DNA of 64,000 nt from Jejuia pallidilutea (GTDB taxonomy: Bacteria > Bacteroidota > Bacteroidia > Flavobacteriales > Flavobacteriaceae). How positions within the stretch are numbered: position 1 is the stretch's first letter; every line of letters starts with the position of its first letter. A program made the position numbers and the translations under genes. Of the stretch, positions 27,652 to 35,975 are shown piece by piece. The DNA is taken from assembly GCF_002973595.1 (NCBI RefSeq), contig NZ_PVEO01000001.1, forward strand, positions 62,001-126,000, in the 5' to 3' direction. The notes under the pieces were generated by a model. That model saw only the letters and a program-made list of their open reading frames with translations, had not been told where the DNA came from and ran no database searches.

Positions 27652-27659
27652 TATATTTG
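27652..27659 (+). promoter_or_regulatory. -7 promoter element for the BLUF gene
   Basis: TATATTTG matches TAnnTTTG exactly. A TTG at 27636-27638 is only 13 bp away, too close for a standard -33, so the call rests on the -7 element and on its position just after the rpoD terminators. Confidence 0.4.
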
Positions 27660-27737
27660 TAACAAAAAAGCTAAATTTTCTCAGCCAGTAGATTATTTTT
27701 CCATTTACTTTTTAAACCAAAAACCCTCGTAGCTAAA

Positions 27738-28148
27738 ATGCTAAAAACCATATGTTACATAAGCGACTCAAGATCGAATGAATCTATTGAGAGTATTAAA
27801 AAAATCTATAAAAAAGCAAAGGAGAACAACCTAATAAATAATATTACAGGTATTTTAATATTTCATAATGGTAATTTTTTACAAGTACTTGAAGGATTAG
27901 AAGAAAATGTAGACAAAACCTTCGACAAAATAAGATTTGACACAAGACATAGAAATATTATAAAAGTTATTAATATAAATGTAGAAGAACGCATTTTTGA
28001 AGATTATAACTTTGGTTTTACAGTAGTAAAAAGCAGCAGTGAGTTTGAAGAACTTAACGAGTACTTAAACTGGCTAAAAAATGCAGATCATCAAGTAGCC
28101 AACAAATTAATAACCATGGTGGAAAACTTTATTAAAACCGTTGGGTAA
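27738..28148 (+). CDS. BLUF-domain blue-light photoreceptor, stand-alone
   Basis: The 136-aa protein is a BLUF domain with little else. The residues that hold and signal from FAD are present: Tyr7 (ICYIS), Asn35 (NNITGIL) and Gln49 (FLQVLEG). BLUF proteins switch a hydrogen-bond network around flavin on blue-light absorption. About 40 residues after the core form the usual capping helices (FEELNEYLNWL, LITMVENFIK). With no effector domain it must act through a partner protein, as short BLUF proteins do. It sits between rpoD and rpe on the same strand, 45 bp before rpe, though the metabolic link is unclear. Confidence 0.92.
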   Translation: MLKTICYISDSRSNESIESIKKIYKKAKENNLINNITGILIFHNGNFLQVLEGLEENVDKTFDKIRFDTRHRNIIKVININVEERIFEDYNFGFTVVKSSSEFEELNEYLNWLKNADHQVANKLITMVENFIKTVG

Positions 28149-28193
28149 CACCTGCATTAAAATCTTATTTTTACGCAAAGAAATTTTTATAGT

Positions 28194-28856
28194 ATGAGTT
28201 CTAAACTAATTGCTCCTTCAATGCTTGCTGCCGATTTTGGCAATTTACAACGAGATACAGAAATGGTAAACAATAGTGATGCCGATTGGTTTCACATAGA
28301 CGTAATGGATGGGCATTTTGTTCCAAATATTTCTTATGGTATGCCAATTATACAAGCTATTAAAAAGCACGCTACAAAACCTCTTGATGTGCATTTAATG
28401 ATTGAAAAACCAGAACGCTACATCGAGGAATTTGCAAAAGTTGGAGCAGATATTATTACTGTACATTACGAATCTACGGTACATTTACATAGAACCCTTA
28501 GGCAAATAAAAGCTACAGGTTGTAAAGCTGGTGTAGTACTTAATCTCACCACACCTGTTTCTGTTTTAGAAGATATTTTACCAGAATGTTTTATGGTACT
28601 GCTAATGTCTATAAACCCCGGGTTTGGCGGTCAGAAATTCGAAGATATCACTTATAAGCGTATAAAAAAACTCCGTGAGATGATAAACGAACAAGGTTTA
28701 GATACTCGAATAGAAATTGATGGTGGAGTTACTAATAAAAACATTAAAAAGCTTGTAGACGCGGGCGCAGACGTTTTTGTAGCCGGAAGCCATGTTTTTA
28801 AAAGCAGCAACCAACAAGAAACTATTAAAGAACTAAAACTTGTTGCAAATTCTTAA
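28194..28856 (+). CDS. rpe: Ribulose-phosphate 3-epimerase
   Basis: The 220-aa TIM-barrel enzyme shows the family motifs: APSMLAADFGNL, HIDVMDGHFVPN, PLDVHLMIEKPE, SINPGFGGQKF and EIDGGV. These contain the metal-binding histidines and the catalytic aspartate pair. It interconverts D-ribulose-5-phosphate and D-xylulose-5-phosphate in the pentose phosphate pathway. Length is standard. It is 45 bp after the BLUF gene and its stop codon overlaps that of the convergent CBS gene by 4 bp (shared TTAA). Confidence 0.96.
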   Translation: MSSKLIAPSMLAADFGNLQRDTEMVNNSDADWFHIDVMDGHFVPNISYGMPIIQAIKKHATKPLDVHLMIEKPERYIEEFAKVGADIITVHYESTVHLHRTLRQIKATGCKAGVVLNLTTPVSVLEDILPECFMVLLMSINPGFGGQKFEDITYKRIKKLREMINEQGLDTRIEIDGGVTNKNIKKLVDAGADVFVAGSHVFKSSNQQETIKELKLVANS

Positions 28857-29272
28857 AACTGTTTTATAAAATACTTTAATAAATCGGTAGTTGTTACTAT
28901 ACCAACTAAAGTACCGTCTTCAACTACAGGTAATGCATGAAACTCTCGTTCTGCTAATATTTTAGCAGCTTCTTTAATAGGTGTATTAGCACTAATTGTT
29001 ACAACATCCTTTTGCATTACTTGCTCTATCGTAAAATTATTGTAAACAACAGTTTCTAATCTGTCTTCTTTAACTGATGACGTTTCCGCATAACTTATAC
29101 GCATTAAATCTGTATAACTAAGCATACCTATAATAGTTTCACCAGAAACTACAGGCATATGTCTTATCTTGTATCTCTTAAACAATAGTTCTGCTCTCTC
29201 TAAATCATCAGAACGTGTTAAGGCTATGAGATTTTTGGTCATTATACTAGACACTGAAATTTCCGCTCTCAT
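28853..29272 (-). CDS. CBS-pair protein, distal copy
   Basis: The 139-aa protein consists of two CBS motifs and nothing else. The first covers about 8-62 (VSSIMTKNLIALTRSD...GETIIGMLSYTDLMRI), the second about 80-138 (EQVMQKDVVTISAN...GTLVGIVTTTDLLKYF). CBS pairs bind adenine nucleotides and act as energy or redox sensors. It is a close paralogue of the next gene, with the shared strings KRYKIRHMPVV / KQYKIRHIPVV and EREFHALPVV / KKEFHALPVV. It lies 163 bp downstream of that gene on the same strand and may share its message. Partner unknown. Confidence 0.85.
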   Translation of the reverse strand: MRAEISVSSIMTKNLIALTRSDDLERAELLFKRYKIRHMPVVSGETIIGMLSYTDLMRISYAETSSVKEDRLETVVYNNFTIEQVMQKDVVTISANTPIKEAAKILAEREFHALPVVEDGTLVGIVTTTDLLKYFIKQF

Positions 29273-29435
29273 GGTAATAATTTTTTAGTTGAACATCGAA
29301 GTAAAGCAAACTAACTGAAGCAAATTAAAATTTATGGCTTACAGTAAATCTAACTACAATACACAAAAAAACGCTTAACTATATTCAAAACAACACTATT
29401 AAATAACCTTGTACAAAGCACACCAGAAACAACAA

Positions 29436-29855
29436 TTAAAATTGTTCTAGTAAATAGTTTATTAAATCGGTGGTAGTTACTATGCCTACCAACTTATTAT
29501 TATTAACCACAGGCAATGCATGAAACTCCTTTTTAGCAAGTATTTCAGCCACCTCTTTAATAGAGTTTGAAGGCGATACACAAACTATTTTTTTCTTCAT
29601 AATTTGATCTATGGTAAACATGCTATATACCATTACATCTGCAGCAGTATCATTATCATCAGTTACATCTGCAAAACTTAATCTTAACAAATCAGAATAG
29701 CTTAACATGCCCACAATAGTATTGTCCTCAACTACAGGAATATGCCTTATTTTGTATTGTTTGAATAATTTTTCTGCTTTTTCTAAATTATCGTTTCTTT
29801 TCAAAGTAATAACATGCTCTGTCATTATCATAGAAATTGGTGCTTTTCGTATCAT
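29436..29855 (-). CDS. CBS-pair protein, proximal copy
   Basis: This 139-aa two-CBS protein (IMTEHVITLKRND...NTIVGMLSYSDLLRL; IMKKKIVCVSPSN...NKLVGIVTTTDLINYL) is the tandem paralogue of the 28.85-kb gene, equal in length and clearly from one duplication. The linker between the CBS motifs is where they differ most. Upstream lies a perfect 6-4-6 palindrome placed for class II activation by a CRP/FNR-family protein. That fits the known tendency of small CBS proteins to be induced by oxygen limitation or energy stress. The regulator and target are inferred. Confidence 0.87.
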   Translation of the reverse strand: MIRKAPISMIMTEHVITLKRNDNLEKAEKLFKQYKIRHIPVVEDNTIVGMLSYSDLLRLSFADVTDDNDTAADVMVYSMFTIDQIMKKKIVCVSPSNSIKEVAEILAKKEFHALPVVNNNKLVGIVTTTDLINYLLEQF

Positions 29856-29884
29856 CTTATTTAGGTGTTTAGTTTACTTTCCTC

Positions 29885-29929
29885 TAAAATTAGGAATTCA
29901 AAAGCAAAAAAATCATGATAAAAATCATG
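29885..29929 (-). promoter_or_regulatory. Candidate CRP/FNR-type site with -7 element upstream of the CBS genes
   Basis: The dyad CATGAT-AAAA-ATCATG spans 29914-29929 (centre 29921.5); its TGAT-N4-ATCA core is that of FNR boxes. On the minus strand a -7-like TAATTTTA (29885-29892) is centred 33 bp downstream, the same spacing as at the yceI promoter. This gives a site near -41. The binding protein is not encoded in the window. Confidence 0.55.
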
Positions 29930-29936
29930 TAGATAT

Positions 29937-30791
29937 TTAATATCCAGCAAAATTGAAGTTCAACATTTGTTTTATTTTGTTGTAAATCTCTGGAAACTTC
30001 GCCTTAAAATCTTTAGGTGTTTCAACAAAATTCTCAACCGCAACCGCTATAAACTCAAACTGGTTTGTGTAGGCATAATTTCTAAAATATTCAAAACCCA
30101 ATAACTCATCTCTTAACGAATTATTTGTTGATATTAGCATTGACAATTCCTTAAAAGAATCAGTAAAAATAGTGGAGCTCACATCGCGTTCTTTTATGCT
30201 GTTAAGATGAATGGCATGTGTAAACTCGTGTATTCCTAAATTTAAATTATCGTTTCCAATATCAAAACCTTGCTTAAAATCCTTCCAGGATAGTACCAAT
30301 GTTTTTAACTTGGGATTAAATTCTCCCTTGTGGTAAGTCTTGTTTACATTTGAATAAAACTTATCTGGGTAAACAACTATTTTTGAAATTAAACCGATAT
30401 AAAAGTCTCTAAAACCAAACGTTAACATGATGGCTGTTGCAGAGATTAAAACTTTCATTTCTTCAGTAATAACATCTAAATCCCTACCTATAAAATCCTT
30501 ATCGTTAATAAAGGAAACTACTCTATGCTCAAAATATGTTTTTTCTTTTTTGCTTAGTTTTTTATAAAACGGGAAACTGTTTTGTAAAACAACTCTTTGT
30601 TCGGTGTTTAGTTTTTTTAAATTTAAATATAAATGATTGTAAAGCGGTTTTTTATACTTAAGGACGTAACTCATCTCTAACATTCTAAAAGCATAATAAA
30701 AAACCAAAGATGCTAATGCTGAAAATAGAATTCCTAAAATTACTGGATTTCCGTAATAAACTACCTCGTTAACAATTATAGTAATCAGCAT
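29937..30791 (-). CDS. MtfA-like zinc-dependent peptidase (M90), membrane-anchored
   Basis: The 284-aa protein has an N-terminal membrane segment (about 15-38) and a cytoplasmic domain with the gluzincin motif HEFTH (188-192) in NLGIHEFTHAIHLNS. The ETFF-like downstream region EFIAVAVENFVETP supplies the third zinc ligand region of the MtfA family. E. coli MtfA inactivates the glucose repressor Mlc, but Bacteroidota homologues have no Mlc partner known to me, so the substrate is open. The gene is 81 bp upstream of the CBS promoter region and 50 bp after the esterase gene on the same strand, with an AT-rich hairpin in between. Confidence 0.82.
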   Translation of the reverse strand: MLITIIVNEVVYYGNPVILGILFSALASLVFYYAFRMLEMSYVLKYKKPLYNHLYLNLKKLNTEQRVVLQNSFPFYKKLSKKEKTYFEHRVVSFINDKDFIGRDLDVITEEMKVLISATAIMLTFGFRDFYIGLISKIVVYPDKFYSNVNKTYHKGEFNPKLKTLVLSWKDFKQGFDIGNDNLNLGIHEFTHAIHLNSIKERDVSSTIFTDSFKELSMLISTNNSLRDELLGFEYFRNYAYTNQFEFIAVAVENFVETPKDFKAKFPEIYNKIKQMLNFNFAGY

Positions 30792-30815
30792 ATGGCAATA
30801 ACGAATATTTCAACC

Positions 30816-30842
30816 AATAATTATAAGAAACTTATAATTATT
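30816..30842. repeat. Perfect 12-bp AT-rich inverted repeat between esterase and MtfA-like genes
   Basis: AATAATTATAAG (30816-30827) and CTTATAATTATT (30831-30842) pair perfectly over AAA. On the minus strand the hairpin begins inside the stop codon of the esterase gene. There is no T tract after it, so it could be a weak terminator, an mRNA-stabilising end or a binding site. Confidence 0.6.
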
Positions 30843-31617
30843 AATCTAATAATTTTAGCATTTCTTCTGCATATCGCCTCCCTAAAAGTCTTTGACTAGC
30901 ACTATCAAAATGGGTTTTGTCGATGGTAGATGTACTATCTGTTTTTACTACCGCTGTATGAATAATCGATTTAGGTAATTCTAAAAGCATTTTGTTAAAA
31001 TTTATTCTCTCAGGTTTATCTGGTGATAATTGCCCTACTACAAAAGGCAAATTAGGCAAATTAAAATCGTTACGTATAGCCTTTATTAAGGTTATTAATT
31101 TAGGCATGTACGTGTTGTAATGTGCAGTATTAGACTCCCCTTGATGCCACAAAACACCTTTTAGAACACCGTTTTTTAAGGCTTTACTTGTTCTTATTAC
31201 AGCCTGTTGGTATAATGTACCATTAGGCGCCCATTCTTCTATAGAAGTACCTCCTTTTGCATTAACAACTAATCCTATGTTTTTATTTGGGTTAGCTTTT
31301 ATCATTGCTTTAGCAAAAGCATATCCAGGGCCTAATTTTTGCATACTTAACTTCTTTCTTACTGTAGAGTATGTATTTAATGGATTTACAGCTTTATTCC
31401 AAATATTTCCTTTTTCACCTGTAAATAAAAACACATGTTCTAGACTATCGCTATCTTGGGGCTCAATTATTGCTCTTCCTGCCATGTTAGATTGCCCAAT
31501 GAGCAAATAAACCTCCATATCATTAGGTACTTTATTTGTTAAATATTTTGGTGTTTTACATCCATACAAAAAAGCAGTTACCAATAATAATCTGGCTTTT
31601 GTTTTAAAGCTATTCAT
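30841..31617 (-). CDS. CE6-like carbohydrate esterase (SASA-type acetylesterase), lipoprotein
   Basis: The 258-aa protein starts with a lipoprotein signal (TAFLYGC, Cys20). It has the SGNH-like core of the sialate O-acetylesterase/CE6 group: the nucleophile in LLIGQSNMAGR (Ser43), the LWHQGESN block, and the C-terminal THFDSASQRLLGRRYAEE with the catalytic histidine. Such enzymes remove acetyl groups from xylans or other glycans. It lies 11 bp after the first sulfatase gene on the same strand and surely belongs to the same operon, suggesting an acetylated and sulfated polysaccharide as the target. Confidence 0.85.
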   Translation of the reverse strand: MNSFKTKARLLLVTAFLYGCKTPKYLTNKVPNDMEVYLLIGQSNMAGRAIIEPQDSDSLEHVFLFTGEKGNIWNKAVNPLNTYSTVRKKLSMQKLGPGYAFAKAMIKANPNKNIGLVVNAKGGTSIEEWAPNGTLYQQAVIRTSKALKNGVLKGVLWHQGESNTAHYNTYMPKLITLIKAIRNDFNLPNLPFVVGQLSPDKPERINFNKMLLELPKSIIHTAVVKTDSTSTIDKTHFDSASQRLLGRRYAEEMLKLLD

Positions 31618-31627
31618 TTTACCTATG

Positions 31628-33235
31628 TTATTTTAACCAAATAGGAATTGAGTCCTTTGCAATCCATCGTTGCACCCTTTTATCTAAATTATCGCCTTCC
31701 CATTTACTAGAGCCTGCAGGTAATGCATCGTGGTCTGGCAACCACTTTTTGTGTTCTTCAATAACTTTGGCATACAGTGGATTCTTAGCTAAATTAGTAT
31801 GTTCATCAGGGTCTGAGTTATGGTTGTACAATTCTTCACCACCATCTCTATAACGAATATACCGCCAGTTATTGCTTATAACCGCATGGTTTTTATAATA
31901 CCATGTTGATAGTACAAATCTATTTTTAATGGTTTCTGGTTTATATAAATGTGAAACTAAACTTTCGCCTTGTAATTCTTGTACTTTTGGTAAATTACAC
32001 AATTCTACAAGTGTGGGGTAAATATCTAATAAGCTAACTACTTGTTTGCTCTTATACTTATTTTTATTATTAGGGACTCTAAAAAATAATGGGACTTTGG
32101 TTGCTTCTTGCCATAAGGCTTGTTTTCTAAAATGCTTTTTCTCTCCTAAATGTTGACCATGATCAGACCACAAAACTATAATTGTATTATTTGCATAAGA
32201 ACTTTTTTTTAATGCTTCTACCACTTTTCCTATTTGTTCATCAACAAATGTTATACAAGCTAAGTACGACTGTACTAATTCTGGCAAAAAATTCTCTTTA
32301 GCTTTAACATCTTGCCAACCGCCTTTAGGAGTACTTCCAAAGGCTATAGCTTTTCCCATTAAAGGTATATCGTTAAACTCGTTTTCAGGCACTTTAGGTA
32401 CTACTATATCTTCTATAGGATATAAATCAAAATACTTTTTAGGAGCTGTATACGGTACATGTGGCCTAATGAAGCCGATTGAGAGAAAAAAGGGGTTTTT
32501 ATGAGGCTGCTTTAGTTTATTTATAGCCCAATTAGCTATTTGTTCATCATACATACCTTTTTCTGGTATATCGTTATCGTCTAAAGGACCACCACATAAC
32601 GAATAAAATCTATTTCTGGATTTAAAATAATTGTTAATAGTATCCTTACCGTATAATTCTACAAGCTGACCTCCATTTTCTGGAAACGGATAAAACATAG
32701 CCCCTCTATACCCGTACCCATTTGCTTTTATATGAGGCTCCATGTTTTTCCAAAAATGTGGAGAATACTCTGTCCAAAAATCATCTGTTTTCTCTGGATA
32801 ATCAGACTCTCCACTATGAAAAACTTTTCCTGTAGCATAGGTATTATATCCATTTGCTTTAAAATATTCAGGAAGCATCATATGGTTAACCATAACTTTA
32901 TTGTAGTTTTTTTTCATGTTCTTAGTAGAACTATACCAACCCGAAGAAGTAGGATGTATTCCACTTAAAACAGAATTTCTTGATGCCGTACAAACAGGTT
33001 GAGAACAATGTGCATTAGTAAATAGAACACCTTCTGCAAAAAGTTTATCCATATTTGGCGTTATAGCTTGAGGATGGCCTAACAATGCCCCTTCCCAGTC
33101 ATTTAAATCATCTACAGAAATAAAGAGCACATTAGGCTTTGTAATTTTATTTTGTACTTTAACTTTACAATTGGCAAATAGTAAAACACCTATTATCGAT
33201 AGAATTAATTTTATATACCTGATTTTTCCTTTCAT
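31628..33235 (-). CDS. Formylglycine-dependent sulfatase (iduronate-2-sulfatase-like), lipoprotein
   Basis: From the ATG at 33235 the product is 535 aa; an upstream TTG at 33247 is less likely. It has a lipobox (LLFANC), the N-terminal metal pair SVDDLND, and the sulfatase signature CTASR (Cys82-Arg86), whose cysteine becomes formylglycine. Downstream are GKVFHSG, FFLSIGFIRPHVPY and LWSDHGQHLGEK, all as in S1-family sulfatases near iduronate-2-sulfatase. It removes sulfate esters from a polysaccharide. It is co-oriented with the second sulfatase and the esterase; no SusC/SusD pair is in the window, so this is a partial or satellite utilisation locus. Confidence 0.92.
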   Translation of the reverse strand: MKGKIRYIKLILSIIGVLLFANCKVKVQNKITKPNVLFISVDDLNDWEGALLGHPQAITPNMDKLFAEGVLFTNAHCSQPVCTASRNSVLSGIHPTSSGWYSSTKNMKKNYNKVMVNHMMLPEYFKANGYNTYATGKVFHSGESDYPEKTDDFWTEYSPHFWKNMEPHIKANGYGYRGAMFYPFPENGGQLVELYGKDTINNYFKSRNRFYSLCGGPLDDNDIPEKGMYDEQIANWAINKLKQPHKNPFFLSIGFIRPHVPYTAPKKYFDLYPIEDIVVPKVPENEFNDIPLMGKAIAFGSTPKGGWQDVKAKENFLPELVQSYLACITFVDEQIGKVVEALKKSSYANNTIIVLWSDHGQHLGEKKHFRKQALWQEATKVPLFFRVPNNKNKYKSKQVVSLLDIYPTLVELCNLPKVQELQGESLVSHLYKPETIKNRFVLSTWYYKNHAVISNNWRYIRYRDGGEELYNHNSDPDEHTNLAKNPLYAKVIEEHKKWLPDHDALPAGSSKWEGDNLDKRVQRWIAKDSIPIWLK

Positions 33236-33480
33236 TGTAAGAGTCAAAATATTCTATTAAACTACTATACACCCGTGTATTTAATGTAAGCTTTTCAACG
33301 GGTTAGTAAGTACTACTCCTTTTACCCCGCTTTATGATACTCATTTACTTTAGCACCTTCTAAAGATATTTTTTTATAGCATCGTTTGCACGATTAGTAG
33401 TTGTTTTACAGCCAAAAAAGAATAGTAATTAGCACTATAGAAATTAAGTTTTTTTATTAATAATCTCTAAAATTTATCCT

Positions 33481-34899
33481 TTACCATTGGTAGTCTTTAC
33501 CTTCTCTACTAGCTTTCCACGACATTTTTATTTTTTCTAATTCTAAACACATTTTCTTAAAAAGCTCTGGTTTTTCTAAGGCTAAATTATTTGTTTCTGC
33601 CGGATCGTTTTCCAAATCAAAAAGCATCATATCGTCACCTACTTCTGGAATACAAATCTTATACTGACCATTGATGTAAGCATATAATTCTGTTTTTTTA
33701 TAAAGGCGCTGATACCCAAAAGCCACAGGATTTTTATCAATATTAACGTCACCATTTATAAGTGGTTTTAAACTTATTCCGTCTAGAGGAACTTTTTTAT
33801 TTGGCTTAATATTTAAAAGATCAAGTATAGTTGGAAAATAATCGTTGGTAGATGTTTGTGCATTAGAAACTGTACCTTTTTTAATATGCCCTGGCCAATA
33901 AATTAATGATGGCACACGCAAACCACCTTCCCACATTTGGTGTTTATGCCCTCTAAAAGGTCCTGCTGATGCAATACCTCTTTTTGCTAGTGGATCAGAT
34001 GGCCCATTATCACTACAGAAAAAAATAAGGGTATTTTCATCGATATTATTGTTTTTTAAGAATGTATTTAAGCGTCCTATTTGTTCGTCCATAGCAGTAA
34101 TACAACCATATAGGTGTTTTTTAGCCTTAGGCAAATTGGGGTATTTTGCCAAATACTCTGGTCCAGCAACTACTGGCTCGTGTGGCGCATGAAACCATAC
34201 CGTAGCAAAAAAAGGCGCTTTGTTTTCAATAGAATTTTCAATAAACGGAATAACCCTATCCATTATAACCCTGCTATCATCGCCATCTAAATTTTTTGTT
34301 ACAGGCTTACCATTTTCAATATAAATAGATCCTCCCCAGGAACCATCTGCTTTTGCTCCCCAACTATTCCATCCTTTTGGTGTTTTAGTAGGGTTCCATG
34401 TTGGCACCGCACTTTTAGTGGCAAAAGTTTCTTCGTACCCATGATGCCATGGTGGTGAATAAACACCTCTAGATTCTACCTTGTCTGGTTGTAGCCACCC
34501 CATATGCCATTTACCAAAAAAACCTGTTTTATAGCCTTGTTGTTTTAGTATCTCAGCTATTGTTTTTTCTGCTGGACGCATACCTGCCGTATGAGCAGCA
34601 AAAATCCCCTGTCTAAATGGGCTTCTGCCTGTTAATACACTTGCTCTAGTTGGAGAACATAATGGGGCAGCCGCATAAAAACTAGTTAGTGTTATTCCTT
34701 TTTTAGACATACCATCAAGATGGGGTGTAATTATTACATCGTTACCATTAAAACCAACATCGCCGTAACCTAAATCATCGGCCATAATGAGTATAATGTT
34801 TGGCATGTCTGCTTGATTAACTTCTTGAGCATTACTATAAAAAAAATTAAAACTTACACTAAGGGCTATTAGTAATTGGTAAATTAGAATACGTCTCAT
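33481..34899 (-). CDS. Formylglycine-dependent arylsulfatase-type sulfatase, secreted
   Basis: The 472-aa protein has a signal peptide (hydrophobic 7-20, cleavage after SNAQ), metal-binding MADDLGYGD (39-47) and the signature CSPTR (Cys81-Arg85). Later blocks are TGFFGKWHMG, FHAPHEPV and FFCSDNGPSD. It belongs to the S1 sulfatases of the arylsulfatase-A / N-acetylgalactosamine-6-sulfatase side. Its sequence is clearly different from the neighbouring sulfatase, so the two probably attack different positions of one glycan. A 245-bp spacer with coding-like fragments separates them. An anaerobic or FGE-type maturase must be elsewhere. Confidence 0.92.
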   Translation of the reverse strand: MRRILIYQLLIALSVSFNFFYSNAQEVNQADMPNIILIMADDLGYGDVGFNGNDVIITPHLDGMSKKGITLTSFYAAAPLCSPTRASVLTGRSPFRQGIFAAHTAGMRPAEKTIAEILKQQGYKTGFFGKWHMGWLQPDKVESRGVYSPPWHHGYEETFATKSAVPTWNPTKTPKGWNSWGAKADGSWGGSIYIENGKPVTKNLDGDDSRVIMDRVIPFIENSIENKAPFFATVWFHAPHEPVVAGPEYLAKYPNLPKAKKHLYGCITAMDEQIGRLNTFLKNNNIDENTLIFFCSDNGPSDPLAKRGIASAGPFRGHKHQMWEGGLRVPSLIYWPGHIKKGTVSNAQTSTNDYFPTILDLLNIKPNKKVPLDGISLKPLINGDVNIDKNPVAFGYQRLYKKTELYAYINGQYKICIPEVGDDMMLFDLENDPAETNNLALEKPELFKKMCLELEKIKMSWKASREGKDYQW

Positions 34900-35159
34900 A
34901 TAATATTTGAGCTAATAATTTTAGACAAAATTCAATATCAAAAAAAATAGAGATTTGGGTACAATACTATTTTAATAAATTTTACTACCAATACAACAAA
35001 AGAGGTTTACTGTTTTTAAATTAATAGAAATTGGTGTGTTTTATTTCAATGGCATTAAAAACAATAGAAAGCATACCAACGAACTTATTACAATAGTATT
35101 TTTAATTTAAAAAACTTAACCTATGCAACAACAAACAATACTGTAACGCTTGTAACTTG

Positions 35160-35233
35160 TGACCGCGGAGGGATTCGAACCCCCAACCCTCAGAGCCGAA
35201 ATCTGATATTCTATCCAGTTGAACTACGCAGCC
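35160..35233 (-). tRNA. tRNA-Arg (anticodon UCG)
   Basis: The minus strand folds into a complete cloverleaf. The acceptor stem GGCTGCG / CGCGGTC has two G-U pairs; the anticodon stem is TCAGA / TCTGA around TTTCGGC, and the T-arm is GGGGG-TTCGAAT-CCCTC. The anticodon is TCG, reading CGA and by wobble other CGN codons, hence arginine. The discriminator is A and no CCA is encoded. It lies 37 bp after the YqeY-like gene stop, with a REP-like hairpin between. Confidence 0.95.
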
Positions 35234-35237
35234 TTTC

Positions 35238-35255
35238 AATCCTGCGAAAGCAGGA
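35238..35255. repeat. REP-like hairpin between YqeY-like gene and tRNA-Arg
   Basis: TCCTGC-GAAA-GCAGGA forms a 6-bp stem with a tetraloop, flanked by AAT/ATC. It is one of several short GC-rich hairpins that punctuate otherwise AT-rich spacers here and that resemble the 46.9-kb element. Confidence 0.5.
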
Positions 35256-35270
35256 ATCGCTTTTATTATT

Positions 35271-35720
35271 TTAACTTAATTTTTGTTTTACAATATTTGA
35301 AATGGTTTTTCCATCGGCTTGTCCTGCTAATTCTTTACTAACCATTCCCATAACCTTCCCCATGTCTTTCATGCCTTCTGCTCCTACTTGAGATATAGTA
35401 GCATCTACTACTTTCTCAATCTCTTCTTCAGATAGGGCTTCTGGCAAGAACTGACTTATAATTTCTGCTTCAGCCAATTCTGGTGCCGCCAAATCTTCTC
35501 TTCCTTGTTCTAAATAAACTGCAGCACTGTCCTTTCTTTGTTTTACTTGTTTTTGAAGAATTTTAAGCCCCTGTTCTTCTGTTAATTCTTCAGCTGCATT
35601 GCTTTCGGTTTTTGCTAATAATATAGCAGACTTTATTGCTCTTAAAGCCTGTAAAGCTGTTTGGTCTTTTGCTTTCATGGCATCTTTTAAGGCTGTCATT
35701 ATATCTTGTTGTAAACTCAT
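35271..35720 (-). CDS. GatB/YqeY domain-containing protein
   Basis: The 149-aa protein is an all-helical YqeY domain with the usual features: ALKDAMKAKDQTALQALRAIKSAI, the mid-region KQVKQRKDSAAVYLEQGR, and the C-terminal GKVMGMVSKELAGQADGKTIS. The domain also forms the tail of GatB, where it binds tRNA; stand-alone proteins may have a tRNA-linked function that is not established. The nearness to a tRNA gene is suggestive but may be chance. It follows ftsZ on the same strand, but a terminator lies between, so it is transcribed separately. Confidence 0.9.
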   Translation of the reverse strand: MSLQQDIMTALKDAMKAKDQTALQALRAIKSAILLAKTESNAAEELTEEQGLKILQKQVKQRKDSAAVYLEQGREDLAAPELAEAEIISQFLPEALSEEEIEKVVDATISQVGAEGMKDMGKVMGMVSKELAGQADGKTISNIVKQKLS

Positions 35721-35900
35721 AAACTTTGTTTTGAAAGTGTTGCGAAGATAGAAAAAAGTTAAGAATTTAACAGTGAAATGAATATAATAGATTATGTGTT
35801 TTGAGAGAACTATCTTTAAGTAATCCTGCTTTTCAGGGGGATTAGTTCAATTTGTTATTTTTACTGCAATTTTTAGGCTTGTAAAAAAATGAGTTTTACT

Positions 35901-35938
35901 AAAAAATCCCGAAAAGAATGAGGGAAACTCTTCGGGAT
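35901..35938 (-). terminator. Terminator after ftsZ (end of dcw cluster)
   Basis: On the minus strand ATCCCGAA pairs with TTCGGGAT (arms 35931-35938 and 35906-35913), partly extendable, and the second arm is followed by six Ts at 35906-35901. It lies 38 bp after the ftsZ stop and should end the long division transcript. Confidence 0.8.
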
Positions 35939-35975
35939 CATAACTAAAGTGAGGTTAAACACAGAAGTGCTGTTC

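Noticed and set aside
34900-35159. 260-bp spacer between the second sulfatase gene and tRNA-Arg
   Set aside because: Examined on both strands for small genes, RNA and repeats; AT-rich with frequent stops, nothing supportable found.
35160-35255. Attachment site or island border at tRNA-Arg next to the sulfatase genes
   Set aside because: No integrase, no direct repeat of the tRNA 3' end and no change in gene type beyond the sulfatases was found.
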